Of a DNA stretch of 64,000 nt, positions 19,433-29,716 are shown piece after piece. Source of the stretch: Skeletonema tropicum (taxonomy: Eukaryota > Bacillariophyta > Thalassiosirophyceae > Thalassiosirales > Thalassiosiraceae); contig CM074128.1 in the NCBI GenBank assembly GCA_037178625.1, forward strand, positions 4,464,001 to 4,528,000, written 5' to 3'. A program made the translations under genes and the position numbers. Each line of letters opens with the position of its first letter. Position 1 is the stretch's first letter. The notes under the pieces were generated by a model, which did no database searches, was not told where the DNA came from, and saw nothing but the letters and a program-made list of their open reading frames with translations.

Positions 19433-21592
19433 ATGTCTAGATGTGGTTTCGGGGCCACAGTGATTGCGACATGTCTTGCGTCATCATCATCGTTTGTCTT
19501 GATGCCATCGACATCAAGCTCCAGAGTATCCATCAACCAACAGCTTGATGGTTGTGTTAGACAACTATCCAATGGAAATCCGACTTCGGTTTGCAATAAC
19601 AAATCATCACTGATAAAGCTGACAGCAGTTCGTTCATCAGGACGAAGTGATACCTCCACAAACAGTCAAGGCAGCATATGTCAGATGACTCTGCCTCAAA
19701 TACTTCAGTTATTAAATAGTTTGAATATTCGATTTCCTCCCGATGCGGCACGATCTGAGTTGGAGGATTTGCTGTATCAGTATTACAAATCGTCGAACCA
19801 GCCAGTAACATCGTCAAAATCATCGTCAAAATCACCTCCCTCGTCTATGTCATCGGTGCAAAGCAATGGGCTGAACATTGTTGATGCCGTCGTTCTAGAT
19901 GATGACAAATCAGTGCAAGATGAGGAATATTACCAGCAAGATCAAACAGAAAGAGGTTCTGCACATCATCGTCGCTCACAACAATCGCAGAGTCGTCAAA
20001 GAAGGCAGGGAAGAACGACAAGTAGACCCAACAATAGAACTGCTGACGGCAACAGCACCCACCGAGCAGAATACCGTACGAAATCCAATCAGTATCGTCC
20101 ACGTAGAAGGAGAAAAAACTATGATTTATACAACAATTATTACAACCCCACTACTACTTCCAATAGAGCGAGAAGGAAAGATGTAATTGATCTTGACACA
20201 TTTGACCTCCCGGACGATCCAATCAAACGAAATGAATATTACGATAACGGGGCACAGATATTCCTCATGGGGTTTCTAGAGGCTGGAAAGACGGCGGCAC
20301 AACTTGCATTGGATTCTGTCGCTGAGGCTGTGAATCCATTTTCTGGTGAGAAACGATGGTATGATGAAGAACGGGGGCGTGAAGTTTTGGATGTAAATAT
20401 TTTGGATTATTCTCCTGATTATGGGAGGAGGTCTCAACCTCAACGGCGTTATTCCAGCGAAAGCGGAAGGAGACGACGACGAAGAAGAAGAGCTGGACGA
20501 CCGGGGAGAAGTTATCGTGTCATGGCAAACGATATACCGTCACAAAGACGTCAAAGTGTCGAGAGGCAACCCCCTTCAAACGTTGCAGAAAGACCACAGA
20601 GGGACTCAGTAGAACAACCTGCCTCGTTCGCAGTAGCAACTGATAGAAATGGCAGCAGTGCAATTGACGACAATAGTTTGTCCAATTATACATCAAACAT
20701 GACAGGAATCGAGCAGCGAGTTCAATCGAGAAATGAAAGATCAAGGCAAGATGATACGAAACCCATTTACGGATTGTACAATTGTGATCGATCAAGTCCA
20801 AATTATCCCAACAATATAACCGAACAACGACAAGAGCCGCAACTACACCGCATGAAGCCAACACACCCGAAGAAGACATGGAAGAAGCGTCTGCGTAAGA
20901 AGTTTGATGTCGCGCTTGGTTTGCAATCACCATCTTCTTCGTCGTCCTCATCAGAATCATTGTATGATTCGTGGAAAACACAAGTAAGTGCAATACACGA
21001 TGGGCGGAAGGAGGCATTGCGCAATGAAATGAAGAACATGAATTCATCCACAGGACCGTCCGCAAATAACCGACGGTCAAGGATGCGTGCAAAATTGAAT
21101 TCAGGCCAAATCAGCAAAACAGCAAAGTCTTCTTTAGACGAGCCACCTTTTTGGAGAAAGGATGGCGGCACTATCGCCTCGGTATTATTTGATAGTGAAC
21201 AGCCACCGCCTCCCTCCAGAAGAGGAGTAGATCAGCGATTGAAGAGGAAATATAATAATTCACTGGATACTTTGGAGGCGCTCCTGCGCTCCCCTCTAGG
21301 ACGCCAGAACACTGTGACATCTCTTGTTATCTTCATTGCAAGGTCAAGTCTTTCTTGGTTTGGTTCTTTGTGTCGATGGGCTGGGGTAAGAGGTTCGATC
21401 CCACAACCCATCGTTGTTACCACCGTATTTGCGATGGGAATCAGCTCGCGAAGAGGGTATAGGACTTTGTCACTGTGTCTATCCCTATTGGCTTTGAGGA
21501 TGGTCGGAGAGTTCCTTCATGGCTCTTTGCATGGCAATGAGTTTTGGGAAGATGACTATAACAAAGAAAAGCATGAGTGGACGCAAGAATAG
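19433..21592 (+). CDS. Arg/Ser-rich protein with SAP-like motif and C-terminal membrane segments, possibly plastid
   Basis: 719 aa, single exon, ATG at 19433. The N-terminal 25 residues are hydrophobic and end SSSFVLMP, which resembles a signal peptide plus ASAF-like plastid motif (weak). Residues about 84-117 (MTLPQILQLLNSLNIRFPPD then ARSELEDLLYQYY) look like a SAP/HeH helix-extension-helix nucleic-acid-binding motif. The centre is disordered, with Arg clusters (RRRRRRRRAGRPGR). A conserved-looking segment is IFLMGFLEAGKTAAQLALDS at about residue 281. The last 100 residues hold two or three hydrophobic stretches (TSLVIFIARSSLSWFGSL; PIVVTTVFAMGI; TLSLCLSLLALRMVGEFL) that could be membrane spans. 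No enzyme family was recognised. A nucleic-acid-tethering role at a plastid membrane is speculation. Confidence 0.75.
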   Translation: MSRCGFGATVIATCLASSSSFVLMPSTSSSRVSINQQLDGCVRQLSNGNPTSVCNNKSSLIKLTAVRSSGRSDTSTNSQGSICQMTLPQILQLLNSLNIRFPPDAARSELEDLLYQYYKSSNQPVTSSKSSSKSPPSSMSSVQSNGLNIVDAVVLDDDKSVQDEEYYQQDQTERGSAHHRRSQQSQSRQRRQGRTTSRPNNRTADGNSTHRAEYRTKSNQYRPRRRRKNYDLYNNYYNPTTTSNRARRKDVIDLDTFDLPDDPIKRNEYYDNGAQIFLMGFLEAGKTAAQLALDSVAEAVNPFSGEKRWYDEERGREVLDVNILDYSPDYGRRSQPQRRYSSESGRRRRRRRRAGRPGRSYRVMANDIPSQRRQSVERQPPSNVAERPQRDSVEQPASFAVATDRNGSSAIDDNSLSNYTSNMTGIEQRVQSRNERSRQDDTKPIYGLYNCDRSSPNYPNNITEQRQEPQLHRMKPTHPKKTWKKRLRKKFDVALGLQSPSSSSSSSESLYDSWKTQVSAIHDGRKEALRNEMKNMNSSTGPSANNRRSRMRAKLNSGQISKTAKSSLDEPPFWRKDGGTIASVLFDSEQPPPPSRRGVDQRLKRKYNNSLDTLEALLRSPLGRQNTVTSLVIFIARSSLSWFGSLCRWAGVRGSIPQPIVVTTVFAMGISSRRGYRTLSLCLSLLALRMVGEFLHGSLHGNEFWEDDYNKEKHEWTQE

Positions 21593-22104
21593 TTGAAGAT
21601 TTGGGTTGGAATCGTCATAATATACATCTGTATAGAAAAATATGACATTTGAGAGAAAACAAGGTGACGTGGGGGGCTGCCCGAACAGCCTCTACATGGA
21701 TGACTTTGAGGAATGTCATGTAAGGAATAGCAGCTACGTCAAGTGGAGTCAGTATCATTAGATTGACTAATGTTGTTCGTCATTATTTGATCATTATTTT
21801 TTATCAACCTGCTTGCGCTTGGGCTATATACTCCTAACGATTAGCAGAGCTGGTCCGTTTTTTTATTGTACTAGCCGCTTCGCGTGCTAGCGCGTCCGCG
21901 TCAGTAGCACAAAAAATGTTACACTTTCGAAGTCACTTCTTGTTCCCTTGCATCATGCTTACCACTCGCTCCTGCCAAAGAAGAAGCTGCACCTCAAGAA
22001 GCAACTCCTCATGAAAATGTTGCTTGTACCCACCGTCCAATCTATTCTTGCTCCTACCCTGAACTCGTTGCTGCTGGAAGAAGAGACGCTTCTACTGGGC
22101 ACCT
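21593..22104. other. Intergenic, no gene seen
   Basis: 3' flank of the SAP-like gene. Apart from a GC-rich stretch near 21880-21905, nothing recognisable was found. Confidence 0.5.
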
Positions 22105-22711
22105 AGTGTTCTGGAATTTCACCCTTTCTGAGATTTGTGAAAGTTGCAAGGTGAAATTGCAGGAATTTCAATGGAATTTCAAAAACAAATTTCACTATGG
22201 CTTATTTTAAACTTAAGGCACACAATTTCTCTTGTACGAACACTCACACTCCAACGATCCACCACACTCTCAAAGCGACTCAGAAATCCTCTTCCCAAGC
22301 ATCTTCTTCGCATGCATGATATGATGGAGGTTTCCATATCCTCGAAGAAGGGCAATTCCAGTTCCATCCTTCATCCTATTCCTCACCTTAGTAAGAATGG
22401 TGTGCTTAAAAGGTTTGGCACGAGGTTCACAATCCATAGAAACTGAATTTCAACGAAGGAACAAATAGTTGCATTGTTATTCATCAGCCTTACTGCGGCG
22501 ATGTGTTCTCTCTGAGTTGGTGGAGTACACCACCATCTTCTCTTGTTTGATGATGGTGCCACGCACGTTTTTTGTTTATCAGTGTTAGCGATATTGCAGC
22601 GATATGGAAATTTCACTTTTGGCCAAATTTATCAGCAACTTTCTCCCTGCAACTTTCACGCAAGTTGCAGTGGTGAAATTTCACCCCTTTGAAATTCCAG
22701 AATACTATGTA
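22105..22711. mobile_element. Putative non-autonomous DNA element, 607 bp, candidate 9-bp target duplication
   Basis: TGGGCACCT stands immediately on both sides (22096-22104 and 22712-22720). The ends share the inverted block TTCTGGAATTTCA, offset by a few bases (AGTGTTCTGG at left; TACATAGTATTCTGG at right, reverse complemented). GAAATTCC/GGAATTTC and GCAACTT motifs recur inwards. A 9-bp duplication would suit Mutator-like elements, but the uneven ends make this uncertain. There is no long ORF. Confidence 0.55.
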
Positions 22712-22827
22712 TGGGCACCTGCATCCACTAAAAGTACGATTGTGCACTGTGATAATAATTATTTGTGACACTCCAAACTCCAATCAATCCGCTTCGTGTT
22801 ACATACATTTCAAAATGTGACACTGGG

Positions 22828-23396
22828 CTACCGCGCAAAAAAATTGCTCCAGGAGCATTTAGGTCCCGAGTTCGCTAGTAAAAAAAGTGATTAGCAAGCA
22901 CTTTAGTCACGAGTTCAACTCGAACTCGTACAAAATTCCTGGTAACCATGTCGACATATCCACTCCGTAGCCTGGTAAGTTTCTTGGTATACTTGTGCAC
23001 TAGAATAACCAGGTGTTATGTGATAGCACACATTATTGGCTGTCGATAGAGCCACTGGTCAACATTGTAACTGCTGTATTCGTCCTGAAGTGGTTAATTA
23101 GCATGGGTCAGATGGGTTGTTTAGGCGATTTTACCTAGTGATTTTAACTAGTAAAAATGTTGAAAATCACCCAGGAACAATTGAAGATAACTCAATGAGG
23201 ACTAGATATAGATGGGTCATCCAAGGAATAATTATATTCGGATAGTGTTTAGTTTGGCATTCCCAATCGCCTTTTTTGTCGAATGTGTATTATTGGCCAT
23301 GGTGGAGGGGGTGTGCTGACATGGTTGTAAGCTACTTTTGTGCGTGAGAGCGCGCTGGAACAATTTTTTGCAGGGAGCAATTTTTTTGCGCGGTAG
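22828..23396. mobile_element. TIR element, 569 bp, ends CTACCGCGC
   Basis: A perfect 23-bp TIR begins CTACCGCGCAAAAAAATTGC and ends CTCC (22828-22850 and 23374-23396). TGGG flanks both sides. The element at 51443-51978 shares the (C/A)TACCGCGC termini. No coding frame of note. Confidence 0.8.
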
Positions 23397-25116
23397 TGGG
23401 ATTGGTTTCACATTTCTCGCCAATTTAGATATTAAAGTACTAATTCCTACGTAACTTTTTGTGTATATTGAGAAGAAACAACTTCGCCAAAATTGGCGGA
23501 TATGCTAATTTTGGCCATCCAGCAAATTTTGGCTACTTACTCACGACCGCAAAAGTTTTCTGCCCGCCAAAATATGTATAAATTCCTACGTTAAAGTGAA
23601 AATCTTAGTAGCCGAGTACCGCCTCCGATTTTGCAGCTTTTTGCAGGCACACATCATAATAACAGACAAAAGCATTGATAACACCTCCGCTGCCAAGCCT
23701 ACTCTCCGCACACCATCCATGAATATCAATGATGTTATTATTTGTCTCGTCTCGACAATAATTTTGTCACATGCAAGTCAGATGCGGGTACATGTCGTGG
23801 GCGGCACCATCACGGAGAAATTATAGTTTCAATTGGCAGCGCAAAATCTGAGACAAATCTCTTCGCCCAAGTCTATAATGACCATATAATAAGTATTACG
23901 TTTCAAATAAAAGGACTGCATCGCGGTCAATGAATAATCAACATACGTTGGACGTCTCTTGGGGCTGAAATAGGTCAAAATCGTTTGGAATTACTGATAA
24001 CTGACATGATGATTATTCCACCGGTGATTCCACATCAAGAATATATAACAATCAACCTCATGGAGAAAAGAAACAATTTTGTGGCTTTCTACACAATTTC
24101 AATCATATAGAAGAGTATAATGGATGGTAATAGCGCTACATTGCAGCAATATTTTAATATGGAATAAGTGTTTTTCTTTCAAAATTGAGATGTTGTGTGA
24201 CTTGTTATGTCATTAATTACTATTAATGTGATGTTTTAGTAACTCGACATCGTCCTTTTTGCATCCTCACATGAGACCTATCAAATAATAGATATGGCAA
24301 CAGAAGATGACCACCAAAGAGTGTTTCTTTCATCGAAATTTGGTTGATGTTGTGTCCATCGGAAACGAATTTTTTTGCGTTCTTAGTGCATTACTTGTAG
24401 GAGCTACAGCGGCCTTTCATACCACTTCCAATGGGCTCAATTGTTGGACAAAACCATAGTATGGAACAAGGATAAGGGGCAGTGGCTTGGATACAATGTT
24501 TGCGGTTATCGAAAGGCAGTAAAGTCGATAAAATGGAGTGTTATCTTGATGCCCATGAACGAGGTGCTACTTGTTGTGTATGTGGTGTCTCCGGCCGAAT
24601 TATCAGCCACGAAGGCACTGATACATCGTCATAAGTATATATTATCGATTGATGAGGCGATAGGGTACTATATGGTGGTAATGGTCGCATATGCTGTCGA
24701 TCTCTGCTTCGCTATCCTCATCCACAGAGCATCGTAGGATAGAGTCTACTTGCCCACGTGACGGCCCCTAATTTCTAGCAGATATCCAAAGTGCCCTTTT
24801 TGAGTTCTGAACTACAAATATTGTCATGCGTTCCTATCTGAAAAACGGCACTTTGAGTTATCAAGGCGGCTGACTAATTAATAGTAGTTCGATAGGGACG
24901 CAGTCAATACCATGGTGTTGTGCAATTTTATTGTTGGTGGGTGTTGATGATGAAAAATGGGCGGCCCGCTGGGGATGCCCGGTTCCGGGGCCATCAGAAG
25001 TGGATTGTTTGGCTCAAAAAGAAGTATGAGTTCCTACGTCAACTATTTATTGTACTTAGAAAGTCGACTTAGGCGGTCGGTACTGGGCGGAACCTTGACC
25101 TGGATTATCTTTCCCT
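23397..25116. other. Non-coding or decayed DNA between mobile elements
   Basis: Only short frames occur (for example 98 codons on the plus strand at 24441-24737), without a recognised family. TTCCTACGT recurs at about 23443, 23583 and 25031. Likely old transposon or gene debris; no clear ends were found. Confidence 0.45.
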
Positions 25117-26224
25117 GGAAGACCCCCTATGAGATGAGGCCTTTAGTGTAAAGACAGTGTGACTTGCTAATGTGACTTGTGTCACTATACGTACGATTTA
25201 CGAAAGGCCTCGTTTGGCGATCCAACGCAAGAAAAGCGGTATTCAAATCTGTCACATCTAGGGATAGTCAGGGACACTCACCGCGAGTGTCCCTGAGTGT
25301 CCCCGACTGTCCCTGAGTGTCCCTGACTATCCCTGACTATCCCTGAGTGTCCCCGACTGTCCCTGAGTGTCCCTGAGTGTCCCTGAGTGTCCCTCACTGT
25401 CCCTGACTATCCCTGAGTGTCCCTACTGTCCCTGAGTGTCCTCGCCAATTTTACCATCACTACACGCACCATCACCATGACCTGCTCGAATCAGACGGTG
25501 GCAAGCATTCCTTAAACACAATCTGACAATATCAGAATCAGAGTCTTAGAGCTAGCAGCTGGATTGCTGTCGCTGTCGTCATTCTCCAGAGAGCGCATTT
25601 TCAAGGCTCCTGGTAGACAATCTACTTCGTCTGATTCACTTTCGTCTGATTCGCTGTCGCTTGATGATGAGGCGGAAGAGTTTGAAGCAGGGAAGAGTCG
25701 GAGAAAAGGTGATGGTTTGAGTTTGATGAGGAAGATGAAATATCAATGTATTCTTCACTCTCGCTCCCATCGTCGTCTGATTGACTGGTGCGCTGTCTTG
25801 TGCGATGCTGGAGGCGTCTAAATCTATATGGTATGTTTGTGTAGGATCTGTAGTGCATAGAAGTTTGTGATTAGATAAGTATAAGTAGGTACTTCTATGA
25901 TGTGTACATAGCATGGTGATGGTGCGTGTAGTGATGGTAAAATTGGCGAGGACACTCAGGGACAGTAGGGACACTCAGGGATAGTCAGGGACAGTGAGGG
26001 ACACTCAGGGACACTCAGGGATAGTGAGGGACACTCAGGGACACTCAGGGACACTCGCGGTGAGTGTCCCTGAGTGTCCCTAGATGTGACAGATTTGAAT
26101 ACCGCTTTTCTTGCGTTGGATCGCCAAACGAGGCCTTTCGTAAATCGTACGTATAGTGACACAAGTCACATTAGCAAGTCACACTGTCTTTACACTAAAG
26201 GCCTCATCTCATAGGGGGTCTTCC
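25117..26224. repeat. Large inverted repeat, arms 363 and 313 bp, with 10-bp minisatellites
   Basis: The arms 25117-25479 and 25912-26224 are inverse copies starting GGAAGACCCCCTATGAGATG. Each arm contains a tandem 10-bp repeat of type GTCCCTGAGT (about 25283-25441 and 25954-26079). The left arm is 50 bp longer, the size of five repeat units. The 432-bp spacer holds a short Ser/Asp-rich minus-strand frame without known relatives. ATCTTTCCCTG occurs at both flanks (25107-25117 and 26235-26245), but the right copy is 10 bp beyond the arm, so it is only a possible target duplication. Confidence 0.8.
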
Positions 26225-26329
26225 TGATCCACAAATCTTTCCCTGATCCACATGTCTGTCCGCCTATCTCAGAAAGATCCACGTGGAGATTTAGCCTCTT
26301 TTGCGCCGATTGATGTCAAAAAAGAAGCC

Positions 26330-28323
26330 GCTGTTGATGAATGCTTTTGCCAGTTATCTACGTTAGTTGGCAAAAGCATTCATCAACATGTTGATGAATG
26401 CTTTTGCCACGGTTATCTACGTTAGTTGGCAAAAGCATTCATCAACATAATGAAAGTCGCTAGTTCGAGCCCCGAGTCAGGTACTCTACCTCCGCGCACG
26501 TAAGAGCCAGAGTAGTAAGAGCCATCAGTAGCCAGCCAGTAGCCTGTGGTCTGATGGGGGGATGGTGATAATATTGAACACCAGGGGCAACATTAGAAAC
26601 GGTTATCTACGTTAGTTGGCAAAAGCAATCATCAACATAATGAAAGTCGCTAGCGCCGAGATGACTGTCGTGCAGTCCAGAACCTCGTGTTCGCTGAGCG
26701 TATGCTTCTAAGCATTACAAGCCTGACTGCACTATCAAGTGACAGTCATCTCTAGCCGATTATCTACATTAGATGGAGCATTCTAATGTTGCCCCTGGTG
26801 TTCAATATTATCATGAATGCTTTTGCCAACTAACGTAGATAACCGGTTATCTACGTTAGTTGGCAAAAGCATTCATCAACATAATGAAAGTCGCTAGTTC
26901 GAGCCCCGAGTCAGGTACTCTACCTCCGCGCACGTAAGAGCCAGAGTAGTAAGAGCCATCAGTAGCCAGCCAGTAGCCTGTGGTCTGATGGGGGGATGGT
27001 GATAATATTGAACACCAGGGGCAACATTAGAATGCTCCATCTAATGTAGATAATCGGCTAGAGATGACTGTCACTTGATAGTGCAGTCAGGCTTGTAATG
27101 CTTAGAAGCATACGCTCAGCGAACACGAGGTTCTGGACTGCACGACAGTCATCTCGGCGCTACGGTTATCTACGTTAGTTGGCAAAAGCATTCATCAACA
27201 TAATGAAAGTCGCTAGTTCGAGCCCCGAGTCAGGTACTCTACCTCCGCGCACGTAAGAGCCAGAGTAGTAAGAGCCATCAGTAGCCAGCCAGTAGCCTGT
27301 GGTCTGATGGGGGGATGGTGATAATATTGAACACCAGGGGCAACATTAGAATCGGTTATCTACGTTAGTTGGCAAAAGCAATCATCAACATAATGAAAGT
27401 CGCTAGCGCCGAGATGACTGTCGTGCAGTCCAGAACCTCGTGTTCGCTGAGCGTATGCTTCTAAGCATTACAAGCCTGACTGCACTATCAAGTGACAGTC
27501 ATCTCTAGCCGATTATCTACATTAGATGGAGCATTCTAATGTTGCCCCTGGTGTTCAATATTATCATGAATGCTTTTGCCAACTAACGTAGATAACCGGT
27601 TATCTACGTTAGTTGGCAAAAGCATTCATCAACATAATGAAAGTCGCTAGTTCGAGCCCCGAGTCAGGTACTCTACCTCCGCGCACGTAAGAGCCAGAGT
27701 AGTAAGAGCCATCAGTAGCCAGCCAGTAGCCTGTGGTCTGATGGGGGGATGGTGATAATATTGAACACCAGGGGCAACATTAGAATGCTCCATCTAATGT
27801 AGATAATCGGCTAGAGATGACTGTCACTTGATAGTGCAGTCAGGCTTGTAATGCTTAGAAGCATACGCTCAGCGAACACGAGGTTCTGGACTGCACGACA
27901 GTCATCTCGGCGCTACGGTTATCTACGTTAGTTGGCAAAAGCATTCATCAACATAATGAAAGTCGCTAGTTCGAGCCCCGAGTCAGGTACTCTACCTCCG
28001 CGCACGTAAGAGCCAGAGTAGTAAGAGCCATCAGTAGCCAGCCAGTAGCCTGTGGTCTGATGGGGGGATGGTGATAATATTGAACACCAGGGGCAACATT
28101 AGAATGCTCCATCTAATGTAGATAATCGGCTAGAGATGACTGTCACTTGATAGTGCAGTCAGGCTTGTAATGCTTAGAAGCATACGCTCAGCGAACACGA
28201 GGTTCTGGACTGCACGACAGTCATCTCGGCGCTAGCGACTTTCATTATGTTGATGAATGCTTTTGCCAACTAACGTAGATAACCGGTTATCTACGTTAGT
28301 TGGCAAAAGCATTCATCAACAGC
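26330..28323. mobile_element. Self-nested cluster of elements with 54-bp TIRs (2.0 kb)
   Basis: The outermost ends are inverse copies of GCTGTTGATGAATGCTTTTG plus CCA (26330-26352 and 28301-28323). Inside, one complete unit is 27916-28285 (370 bp), with perfect 54-bp TIRs (27916-27969 and 28232-28285) starting CGGTTATCTACGTTAGTTGG. Five copies of the left half (containing GCTAGTTCGAGCCCCGAGTC) and five of the right half (three forward, two reversed) are packed together. The arrangement starting at 26600 is repeated about 753 bp later at 27353, with the same CAATCATC variant. There is no coding frame. Copies are almost identical, so the amplification is recent or maintained by conversion. Confidence 0.8.
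27916..28285. mobile_element. Complete unit copy of the 54-bp-TIR element, 370 bp
   Basis: This is the clearest uninterrupted copy in the nested cluster. The 54-bp TIRs are perfect. The right half folds on paper into a 12-bp stem (28133-28144 with 28216-28227), an 8-bp stem (28153-28160 with 28208-28215) and three small hairpins (28170-28183, 28185-28193, about 28193-28205). Confidence 0.75.
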
Positions 28324-29714
28324 CGCCCCGCCCCTCAAAAATTGGATAAATAGAAGTATGTACCATGTCAACCAATCATACGGCCGGCGGGCCGGCAACT
28401 CTAAAGACGCTCAGACCAAAAAGAATTGAAATATAAACGGGTGACACATCTCATTCGCCAGCTTTTGGGCTCCTTCAGACATGTCAACACATGAAAAAGC
28501 ATATTTGTACGCCCACACGAGAGGCGAGGATCTTTTGCAATGAACGCATTCCACAACGTTACATCATCACAACGACAACGTTACATGCAGGTTACATGCC
28601 TGCACCTCGGCACGGCAAAGCCGGAGCCACCCGAAGACGCATTCAATCTTCGAGGTTCTGAAAGCTTGTGCATAAAAGACTGTTTTTGAGGACGTTGTTA
28701 GAACACGAAGTAGTAAGGGCAATTCTCATCGTTTAGTTCTACAATATTACGTTGAGTGATTTGCACCGAATTCGGCTACACTCGTGAGGTGATGACAATA
28801 GTCGTAAAGCAAGGCAACAATCAACGAGGAAGTGCATGGGATTATGAATACCGATGGCAGAGACGGCATTTTCATTTATGCAATAAATACGTAACAATTT
28901 TGTGTGCAGTGCAGGTAGTTAGTTGCCTACGATACCAAATACAATAAGAGATGTCTCTCGTCAGAACAGGAAATAAATCGAATTCATGTGGATACAGATG
29001 TAATAAAGAGAGATTGAATCCGTTGGTACGACCATTATGTTTAAGCTGATCAACAACCAAGCAAGTTGCAAAAAAAAGAGAAACAATTGCCAAGGATGGG
29101 GCAAAGCGCAATACCTAGTGCTATATTATTTTATTGGACAGAAGTCAGAGTGCCGAACTTATGCTGCAATATGAGCATCTATTTCGAGCTGACCATCCCT
29201 GTTGAGACAGCAAGTGTGTTTGAACCGAGCAAGACTGGCACTGTGTGAGCGTCTTACCAAAAGAGGGCAAAAAGAAAGCGAAGGCTACTGATGAGGTCTT
29301 AAGTATGCTCTGGAGAGAAAAGCTCTCAAAAGAAACAGAAATTGAATGAAAGAAAAGAAAGGATACAATGTGTGCAACAAATTACGGATATATACAAAAT
29401 CAATGAGCAGATAATCTTCGCAACAAGCTTCTGTCCCGACAATCAGGCCAAGTTACACAAACACAATTAAGGTACCTAGATAAGACTCTCTCTTTGTCGC
29501 CAAGAGAGACTCAAACAATACATGAGATAATTGTAATAATATTTCGTAGCGTTTGGCTTAATTCTAGATCTGCAATGCTCGCTGCGCTCGCATTTGGCTC
29601 GCTGCGCTCGCAATTCTTTTCCCCCCGAAAGAAAATCTCTCTTCCCCCCGCTCAATGTAGACCGGACAGATGTGGGAAACAACTATGGATGGGCGGGAAA
29701 GCTTGGTAAGTAAG
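28324..29714. other. Non-coding stretch before the pogo-type transposon
   Basis: No gene or clear repeat was seen. The longest frames are 60-79 codons and unlike any family I know. A short direct repeat GCTCGCTGCGCTCGCA/TTTGGCTCGCTGCGCTCGC lies near 29577-29612. Confidence 0.5.
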
Positions 29715-29716
29715 TA

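Noticed and set aside
24441..24737. 98-codon plus-strand ORF between mobile elements
   Set aside because: No family recognised and no neighbouring exons; may be debris.
26450..26490. tRNA gene suggested by TTCGAGCCC in the nested element
   Set aside because: No matching acceptor or anticodon arms could be drawn around the B-box-like word.
28133..28285. Hammerhead ribozyme in the repeated element
   Set aside because: The CUGANGA and GAAA core words do not occur in the right arrangement.
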